NCBI RefSeq assembly: GCF_052113205.1
Contig: NZ_JBFRCU010000012.1
Coordinates: 1 to 64,000 of the forward strand
Direction of reading: 5' to 3'
DNA from: Inquilinus sp052113205
GTDB lineage: Bacteria > Pseudomonadota > Alphaproteobacteria > DSM-16000 > Inquilinaceae
DNA: 64,000 bases
The notes under the pieces were generated by a model. The model was given only the letters and a program-made list of their open reading frames with translations, did no database searches and was not told the DNA's origin. Below, in pieces: positions 53,279 through 59,425 of this stretch. Every line of letters starts with the position of its first letter. Positions within the stretch are counted from its first letter, which is position 1. Position numbers and translations under genes: made by a program.

Positions 53279-53800
53279 CTACCAGACCGGCGGCAGCTCG
53301 CTGATGACCAGCACGGCCGGCACCGGTCGATCGGGCGCTTCGACCGAAGCGACCCAGATGGCATAGGGACCGTTGCCAGGAGAGGTCAGCGTCATCACCG
53401 GGTTGACGCCCCCTGCCTCGCTGTCGTCGGTGCAGAGCCATTGCCCGGCGGGCGTGTGCACCACCAGCGCCGTGTCCGTGCCCGCCGCGACGTAGAAATT
53501 CACCGGGCCGTGGACGTCCTCGAGATCGATGGTCGCATCGGGGCGTTCCGGCGTGATGTTGCCGACACAGTCGGCGGCCAGGCCAACGACCGAGCTGCGC
53601 CCGCCCGCCAGCACGCCGATCGGCAGGGGATCGGTCCGGAACGCGCCGGTCAGGGTGGCAGCCAGATAGTATGGCCGGGCTGTCGGATCCGGCGCCGACG
53701 CCGAAGCCGGTGCGGACGCGATCTGCTGTGCGATCGCGGCTGGTGCCGTCAATAACAGGAAGAAAAGAACCGCAAAGGCGCGTTTTGCGATTGGCATCAT
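53279..53800 (-). CDS. Secreted protein of unknown function upstream of the kinase
   Basis: A 173-residue protein I do not recognise. The N-terminus MPIAKRAFAVLFFLLLTAPAAIAQ is a clear Sec signal. The mature part is predicted mainly beta: LAADCVGNITPERPDATIDL, VNFYVAAGTDTALVVHTPAGQWLCTDDSE and GPYAIWVASVE. The pattern resembles a pre-peptidase C-terminal (PPC) like sandwich. Two Cys could form a disulfide. It is 7 bp upstream of the kinase ATG, so it heads the kinase-VWA-TagTSR operon and may be its periplasmic ligand or sensor. Confidence 0.7.
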   Translation of the reverse strand: MMPIAKRAFAVLFFLLLTAPAAIAQQIASAPASASAPDPTARPYYLAATLTGAFRTDPLPIGVLAGGRSSVVGLAADCVGNITPERPDATIDLEDVHGPVNFYVAAGTDTALVVHTPAGQWLCTDDSEAGGVNPVMTLTSPGNGPYAIWVASVEAPDRPVPAVLVISELPPVW

Positions 53801-53973
53801 GGCCTCCAGGTCGGGGCTGTTCTCGGCGAATATGCGATGTGATCTGGAGGCGGGCCAGAATTCACCGGCATTTCGGTCTGGATACGATCATGCCAATTCC
53901 GCATGCTCTATCGCGGCTGCGCCGGGGGCAGGATGCGAGACTTTTGCGACCCACCTTCGAGAAGGCGCTGCCC

Positions 53974-54603
53974 ATGTCTCCGTTCAAGCCGCCGATGATC
54001 GTGCTCGGTCTGGGCCTGCTGTGCACCGCCTGCGCCGATCGCCTGCCGGACCCGAAGCCGTTTTCCCATTTCGGCAAGGGGCCCGAGGCCACAGCCGCGG
54101 GCACAGTGCCGGTGACGCCCGTCGCGGTCACGACGTTGCCGATCGAGGTCATCGCCCGCAAGGCGCAGTCCTCGCGGGTCACGCTCGACCGTGCGATGGA
54201 TACGGTGCAGCAGCGGCTCAGCACCCTGAAGAAGCTGGTGATCGAGGCCAGGGCCAATCTCGGCCCGAACGGCACCCCGGAGCAGTATGCGGCGCTGCGG
54301 CAGGCGGAACGCCAGGTCCGGCGCGGCATGGTGCAGGCCCGGATCTCCACCGGCGACCAGGCCGCCGGCTGGACCGAGCAGGCGTCGACGATCAACGATC
54401 TTAGCGGCCTGATCGTCTCGGTCTCCGGCCTGGTCAACACCATCGGCGACGGGCAGCCGGTTCCCGGGACCACCGCGCAAGCCGGAGAGGCTGCGAAGCC
54501 GTCCGATGTCGGCGAGACCGGTGTGTTCACGCCGGTGCAGGCCGTTCCCGTCGCCGCGCCTGCCGCCGCGGCCGGTCCGGTCGCGGCAGCCGGGGCAAGC
54601 TGA
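53974..54603 (+). CDS. Putative lipoprotein, divergent from the kinase operon
   Basis: A 209-residue exported protein with an N-terminal signal MSPFKPPMIVLGLGLLCTAC, whose final Cys may be lipidated although the -3 residue is not a typical Leu. The middle is strongly helical and charged (RAMDTVQQRLSTLKKLVIEAR, YAALRQAERQVRRGM); the C-terminus is Ala/Pro-rich and probably disordered. No family recognised. It is the only rightward gene in this part and lies opposite the kinase operon. A TagQ-like outer-membrane lipoprotein is one possibility; it does not look like TssJ. GAAGG precedes the ATG; the frame is open further upstream without a better start. Confidence 0.65.
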   Translation: MSPFKPPMIVLGLGLLCTACADRLPDPKPFSHFGKGPEATAAGTVPVTPVAVTTLPIEVIARKAQSSRVTLDRAMDTVQQRLSTLKKLVIEARANLGPNGTPEQYAALRQAERQVRRGMVQARISTGDQAAGWTEQASTINDLSGLIVSVSGLVNTIGDGQPVPGTTAQAGEAAKPSDVGETGVFTPVQAVPVAAPAAAAGPVAAAGAS

Positions 54604-54632
54604 GCCTCGGATCGATCCCGGAGAGGAGATGG

Positions 54633-54653
54633 AGGGCGGCTTCGGGCCGCCCT
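54633..54653 (+). terminator. Rho-independent terminator
   Basis: Stem AGGGCGGC (54633-54640), loop TTCGG, stem GCCGCCCT (54646-54653), followed by TTCAATTT. It lies 30 bases after the lipoprotein stop and just beyond the stop codon of the convergent M23 gene. Confidence 0.85.
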
Positions 54654-54654
54654 T

Positions 54655-56019
54655 TCAATTTGAAGCGACGGCGACCAGCATCGATTTCAGCGCCTGCCCG
54701 GCCTGCAGGAAGGGCATTGGATCGACCGCTTCCTCCGCGCGCCGGATCTCGTAATGCAGGTGCGGCCCGGTCGACACGCCGGTCGAGCCGAGCTGCCCGA
54801 TGACCGTGGCCGCCGTCACCTCCTGACCCGCCTCGACCGCAATCGACTGCATGTGGCCGTAGCGGGTGACCAGGCCGTCGGCATGCTGGATCTCCACCAT
54901 GTTGCCGTAGCCGCCGGCAGGCCCGGCCCGCAGCACGCGGCCGTCGGCGGTGGCGTAGATCGGGGTTCCCGCCGGCGCCACCAGGTCCAGCCCGGCATGC
55001 AGGGTGGGAACGCCAGTCACCGGATGGACCCGCCAGCCGAAGGGGCTGGACAGCCGCAAGGGCACGCGCAGCGGCACGGCGAGGGGCCAGCCGGGCAGGC
55101 GCGCGGCCAGCGCCCGGGCCTGCGCATCGATCGCATCTGGAGCGAACGGGCGGATCGCGGTGGTGTGATTCCCCGCCAGCGGCGGCAGGTCGAGCTGCTG
55201 CACCGTGCGGTCAATGGCGGCGATGGCCACGGCCAGCCGCGCCGTCTGGGTGAAGCGGCGGTCGGCTGCGGCCAGATCGCCCTCATCCGTCGATGACGGG
55301 CCGCTCTCCTGGGACGGCGCCTCCGCGACCTGGCGCTGCGGCATCGTTTCGGGGGCGTCCCGAAAGACGGCGATGCCGAGCGCCGCGGTGAAGGACAAGG
55401 CGAGGGCCGCCGCGGCGCTGACGGCTACAGGCCGGATGTGGGATTGCGTCCGGGGGCGGGCCGGCGAAGGGATCTCCACCGATTGCGCCAACGTCGGCAG
55501 CCGGTCGGGCAGCGCCAGCACCACCGCCCCGCTGCCATGCCGGCCGGCAGCCTCGGCGCGCTGCACCAGCAGCCGGGCGGCGGCATCGGGCGGCAGTCTT
55601 TCGAGCAGCAGCGCGGTCCCGTCGACGATGTCGGCGATGGCCGGTGCGGCGAGGATGACGCGATCGCTTGCATCCAGCCGGACGCGGACCGTCCCGACGT
55701 TCACCTCTTCGGTGATGGGGACGAGGCCGGCCCGGCCCAGGCGATGAACGCTGCCTCCGCCCAGCCGCAAACACAGCAGATGCGGCGGCCGCAACAGGAC
55801 GATCATTGCCGAGACGCCGGTCTTCCGCTGCATGATGCGCGCCAGCTGCGCCTCATCAGGGGCACTTTCGAGCGCGGTGAGAGCCTCGACCAAGCCTCGG
55901 TATCGCGCATTCCCGGCCGCGACTACGGCCCAGAGCCCGATCTCGGGGCGGCAGAGGCACGTGGCTCCGGCAGTGCCGGCGGCGATGCCGGGGGGCTCGG
56001 CAATAACGTCCCGCGGCAT
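54655..56019 (-). CDS. M23 metallo-endopeptidase with degenerate PP2C-like N-terminal domain
   Basis: A 454-residue fusion. Residues about 1-172 follow the pattern of a PP2C phosphatase such as PppA (GLWAVVAAG, LLCLRLGGGSVHRLGRAGLVPITEE, DRVILAAPAIADIV, PDAAARLLVQRAEAAG). The metal-binding Asp positions (DG-GG, SDG and DN motifs) are replaced (VAAGN, APA, GSG), so it should be inactive. A membrane span lies at about 197-219. The periplasmic part ends in an M23/LytM domain with H341/D345 (HAGLDL) and H420/H422 (GPHLHYE), all zinc ligands being kept. It presumably cuts peptidoglycan cross-links to let the secretion machine pass, with the cytoplasmic pseudophosphatase receiving signals. The start shares one base with the TssM-like stop. 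Confidence 0.82.
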   Translation of the reverse strand: MPRDVIAEPPGIAAGTAGATCLCRPEIGLWAVVAAGNARYRGLVEALTALESAPDEAQLARIMQRKTGVSAMIVLLRPPHLLCLRLGGGSVHRLGRAGLVPITEEVNVGTVRVRLDASDRVILAAPAIADIVDGTALLLERLPPDAAARLLVQRAEAAGRHGSGAVVLALPDRLPTLAQSVEIPSPARPRTQSHIRPVAVSAAAALALSFTAALGIAVFRDAPETMPQRQVAEAPSQESGPSSTDEGDLAAADRRFTQTARLAVAIAAIDRTVQQLDLPPLAGNHTTAIRPFAPDAIDAQARALAARLPGWPLAVPLRVPLRLSSPFGWRVHPVTGVPTLHAGLDLVAPAGTPIYATADGRVLRAGPAGGYGNMVEIQHADGLVTRYGHMQSIAVEAGQEVTAATVIGQLGSTGVSTGPHLHYEIRRAEEAVDPMPFLQAGQALKSMLVAVASN

Positions 56020-57293
56020 CAGTCGAGAGCCCCGGCCGGCGGCGCGGCGTCGGCCGGCATGCTGCCGGCGGTAGCGACGAAGCGGCGAGTGGCGTCGTCG
56101 AGCAGCGGGGCGCCTTGCAGCTCCGCACCGTCGAGCCAGGCATAGCGGCGGTCGATCGCGGTCCACAGGCGCAGGCCGCCGAGCTTCCGGGCCAAGGCCG
56201 CGAGAGCCGCGTCATCGCCCTGGCCGTGGTCGAACAGCGTGGCCCGGCGGGCGGCAACGGCGAGGCGCAGCAGCGGTCCCTGCGACCGGGTCAGTGCGGC
56301 GAGCAGGCGCGTCGCCGTCTCCGGATCGGTAGCGGGAACCAGCGCGAGGTCGTCCTGCAGCCCGTCCCAGGCGCGGGCTACGTCGTCGAGATAGAGCGCC
56401 AGCACCGACGCAGTCAGGTCGCCGCCGCCCGACGGCGCCGCGCCGAGCACCCAGTCGTCAGAGCCGAGCGAGGCGGACAGATCCATCAGCCCCGGCACGA
56501 CCACCCGGTGGAAGCCGTCGGCGGTGAGCAGCCCGGGAATCGGCGTGGCCAGCGAGGTGCCCGACCGGCGCCGCACCGCCCAGCTGTCCGTCCCGAGCAC
56601 GAGGTCGGCGCGGAAGGGCGGCAGGGCCTGGGCCGCGTCCGAGGTGCGGATCGCGGCATAGGCCCGGGCCGACAGCGGCTCGTCGCGCAGGCGAGCCCGG
56701 ATCCGCCCCACCACCGCCATGTCCAACGGCGGAGCGAGGCGCGGCTCGGCCGCCCGGGCGCGGTCGAGCTGCACCAGCAGAGTCTGTCGCATCTGATCCG
56801 GGGCGGTCATCGACCAGTCGGTCGACGCCCAGAGCCGGATCAGCCCGTCCTGCCGTGGCCCGGTGCCGGCGATGGCCAGCGCCGCCTTCAGCCCGTCGAA
56901 GGCGAGGTCCGAGGTGATGTCCGGCCGATCGATGCGGGCCAGGATCCGCTGCGCCAAGCGGCGCAGGAACGCGTCCCGCAGCAGCGCGTGGTCGAGCCCG
57001 GCGGTCGCGGCGGCGAGGTCCTCCAGCGGTGCGGCGTTCAGGCTCAGCCGCCGCCACCAGGGCAGGGGGGCGAGGTCCGCCAAGGGCGAGGCGGCCAGCG
57101 CATCGAGGGCGGGCAGCGCGGCCGCGGGCTCGTCCGGCGCCGCGTCAGGCGCGGGCGTCGCCGCCTGTGCGCTCTCGATTGCGGCCTGCGCCTGGTCGGC
57201 GACGCGCCGGTTCGAGACATGGATCGCCGCCAGGCCGCCGAGCAGGGCCAGGATGCAGCCCGCGATGGATACCCGACGGCGCATGGCGCTCAC
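56019..57293 (-). CDS. Short TssM/IcmF-like protein (periplasmic middle region only)
   Basis: A 424-residue protein resembling the ImcF-related central periplasmic part of TssM, the membrane-complex subunit of type VI secretion. Landmarks: LPWWRRLSLN, LRDAFLRRLAQRILARI, LIRLWASTDW, SARAYAAIRTSD, SGTSLATPIPGLLTADGFHRVV, DDWVLGAA and RLLAALTRSQGPLLRLAVAARRATLF. Full TssM is about 1100-1200 residues. Here the cytoplasmic NTPase-like domain, the first two membrane spans and the C-terminal TssJ-binding domain are missing; a single N-terminal span (RVSIAGCILALLGGLAAIHV) anchors it. The frame is intact and the gene is coupled to the M23 gene, so it looks like a dedicated short form. A full TssM may exist elsewhere. 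Confidence 0.75.
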   Translation of the reverse strand: MSAMRRRVSIAGCILALLGGLAAIHVSNRRVADQAQAAIESAQAATPAPDAAPDEPAAALPALDALAASPLADLAPLPWWRRLSLNAAPLEDLAAATAGLDHALLRDAFLRRLAQRILARIDRPDITSDLAFDGLKAALAIAGTGPRQDGLIRLWASTDWSMTAPDQMRQTLLVQLDRARAAEPRLAPPLDMAVVGRIRARLRDEPLSARAYAAIRTSDAAQALPPFRADLVLGTDSWAVRRRSGTSLATPIPGLLTADGFHRVVVPGLMDLSASLGSDDWVLGAAPSGGGDLTASVLALYLDDVARAWDGLQDDLALVPATDPETATRLLAALTRSQGPLLRLAVAARRATLFDHGQGDDAALAALARKLGGLRLWTAIDRRYAWLDGAELQGAPLLDDATRRFVATAGSMPADAAPPAGALD

Positions 57294-57317
57294 CCCTTCG
57301 TGTCCTGGGACATGGCT

Positions 57318-59414
57318 CTACACGGCGCCCAAAACTTTGCTGCTGGGGCTGTCCTCTCCGATGCCGGGCTCGAGGCCCTGCCTCGTCTCCATGCTCAGCT
57401 CCAGCTTGGCCTTGGCGGCCTCCTTCGGTGGCCGTCCGGGCAGGATCGGCGGAAAGGATTCGGCCTTGTCGGTGGTGATCATCGAGAAGCCGTTGGCGAG
57501 GATGATCAGGCCGTCCGGGCCGAGTTCCATGAGCTGCCATCCCTTCTGGCTGTTGACCAGGAATCGGATCCTGTCCGGCGTGACCTCGATGCGGGAGCTC
57601 TCCTCCCCGGGAAGGGACGGCATCGGCGATGTCTTTTCCTCCGTGGCCGCTCCGGTGGTGAGGACGAACTTCTCCGTGACATCGACGGCGTGCTTTTGCA
57701 GGACCTTGACGTTGTACTGCCTCTGCGCCTGCAGATAGACCTCCTCGCGGTCCTGCTTGTCCTCGAAGCGCAGCTCGTTATAGGCGTTGACCGCGCCGCG
57801 GTCGGTGTGTGTCCGGAAGGTCGAGCGCGTCTTGTCCGCCGGCAGGGTCTCGGGCGGCAGATTGGTGGCGTTGTAGACGACCCCGGTCACCAGCGGCCAG
57901 TCGGGGTTGCCGTGGATGAAGTCGACCACGACCTCCTGGCCCTTGCGCGGGATGATCAGGCCGCCGAAGCCCTTGCCGGCCCAGCTCTGCGCCACCCGGA
58001 TCCAGCAGGAGCTGTTCTCGTCACTCTTGCCCTCGCGGTCCCAGAAGAACTGGACCTTGATGCGGCCGAGCTTGTCGGTCGTGATCGTCTCGGCCTTGGG
58101 GCCGACCACGACGGCGGTCTGCGGCCCCTGGATCACCGGCGCCGGCGTGCGGCGCAGCGAGCGGTACTGTGTGGTCGCCGGGATGATCTCGACCATGCTG
58201 CGGTAGAGGAAGCGGTCGCCCTTCGCGTCGACGGCGTTCTCCCCGGCACCGCCGACCTCTCCGACCTCGCCGACGACCGTGAACTCGTTCCCAACCGCCA
58301 GAAAGCGCTCGGTGGGCTTGGGGCGGGAATCGACGTCGCCGTAGTAGAACGGGTTCGCCGCGGTGAAGATCGCCCCGGTCGTGATCTGCCGTGCCGTGCT
58401 TTCGACCCGCGCGCGGTAGGCGTTGCAGGCCAGCTCCTCGGCCCGGATCGTGGCGTAGAAATCGCCGTCCTTCTTCTCGATGTAGCGGCCCGGATAGACG
58501 AAGGTCTCCTGCGTCGGCGAGGTGCCGGCGGCCGTCGACGTCTTCGTCGCCGTCACCGGTGCGACCGGCGAGCCCCCGGGACGCCGGGAGGCGGCGCCGC
58601 CCGCCAGGGTCTTGCGCGGCGGGATGCCGCCGACCTTCACGGACGGGACGCGCGCCACGGCCTCGAGATTCGCCGTCGGCTTCTCGTGGTCGTAGTCGTT
58701 GAAGACAACCCTGTCCGGCTGCATCGACACCATCTCCTCCCAGCGCAGGATCAGGTCCTCCTGGTGCAGGTTCCGGGCTGGCCGCAGGTTATGGTGAGTC
58801 TCCACCACCTGCGGCGTGCACGGCTTGTGGCTCGAGGCGTTGTCGACCAGCACCAGGTCGTGCCGGTTCTCCGCATGCTCGAAGTAATAGTAGATCCCGT
58901 CCTGCTCCATCAGCCGGCTGACGAAGGCCAGGTCGGTCTCGTCGTACTGGACGCAGAAGGGGCGCCGCGGCAGCCGCCCGGTGGGCCGGCCCTTGAAGGT
59001 TCCTTTATGCTCCTGGAAAATCTGGGTGATGATCTCGAGGCTGGTCTTGTTCTGGAAGATCCGGCTGTTGCGACGATAGTCGAGCAGCGACAGCCAGGGT
59101 CGCACCTCCGCCACGTAGTTGAGGCGCTCGGTGTCGTCCAGGCCAAGATACTGGAACCGGGTGACGATGCCGTGGAAGAACCGCGTCGCCGTGCCCTTGA
59201 GCTTGAGGCCGACGGTCAGGCTCTGGCCGGGCACCTTGGCAAAGGTCTGGATCGGGTCGGGGCTGGCGAGCGTCACCTCGTAGACGAAGGGCTCGCCCAG
59301 CCGCTCGACGCCCCTCAGCCGCCGGAGATAGACCTCGTTCAGCTGGAAGGCGGCCGAGGTCACCGCCGCGAAACGGTTGTCCTTCAGCAGGCTTTCGATC
59401 GTCGACAGGGGCAT
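57318..59414 (-). CDS. vgrG: Type VI secretion spike protein VgrG (TssI)
   Basis: A 698-residue VgrG. The gp27-like base (about 20-400) includes VYLRRLRGVERLGEPFVYEV, FHGIVTRFQYLG, RPWLSLLDYRRNSRIFQNKT and FVSRLMEQDGIYYYFEH. The gp5-like OB region (about 430-520) includes GRIKVQFFWDREGK, WIRVAQSWAGKGFGGLIIPRKGQEVVVDFIHGN split over the OB strands, and the start of the needle (DKTRSTFRTH, RFEDKQDREEVYLQAQRQYNV). The roughly 130-residue tail after KHAVDVTEKF has no recognised effector domain. It lies between the TssM-like gene and ClpV on the same strand, with 24-bp and 11-bp gaps. Confidence 0.93.
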   Translation of the reverse strand: MPLSTIESLLKDNRFAAVTSAAFQLNEVYLRRLRGVERLGEPFVYEVTLASPDPIQTFAKVPGQSLTVGLKLKGTATRFFHGIVTRFQYLGLDDTERLNYVAEVRPWLSLLDYRRNSRIFQNKTSLEIITQIFQEHKGTFKGRPTGRLPRRPFCVQYDETDLAFVSRLMEQDGIYYYFEHAENRHDLVLVDNASSHKPCTPQVVETHHNLRPARNLHQEDLILRWEEMVSMQPDRVVFNDYDHEKPTANLEAVARVPSVKVGGIPPRKTLAGGAASRRPGGSPVAPVTATKTSTAAGTSPTQETFVYPGRYIEKKDGDFYATIRAEELACNAYRARVESTARQITTGAIFTAANPFYYGDVDSRPKPTERFLAVGNEFTVVGEVGEVGGAGENAVDAKGDRFLYRSMVEIIPATTQYRSLRRTPAPVIQGPQTAVVVGPKAETITTDKLGRIKVQFFWDREGKSDENSSCWIRVAQSWAGKGFGGLIIPRKGQEVVVDFIHGNPDWPLVTGVVYNATNLPPETLPADKTRSTFRTHTDRGAVNAYNELRFEDKQDREEVYLQAQRQYNVKVLQKHAVDVTEKFVLTTGAATEEKTSPMPSLPGEESSRIEVTPDRIRFLVNSQKGWQLMELGPDGLIILANGFSMITTDKAESFPPILPGRPPKEAAKAKLELSMETRQGLEPGIGEDSPSSKVLGAV

Positions 59415-59425
59415 GGTGATGTCGC

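Noticed and set aside
53974..54603. Identification of the lipoprotein as TssJ
   Set aside because: TssJ is a compact beta-sandwich lipoprotein; this sequence is helical and charged with a disordered Ala/Pro tail.
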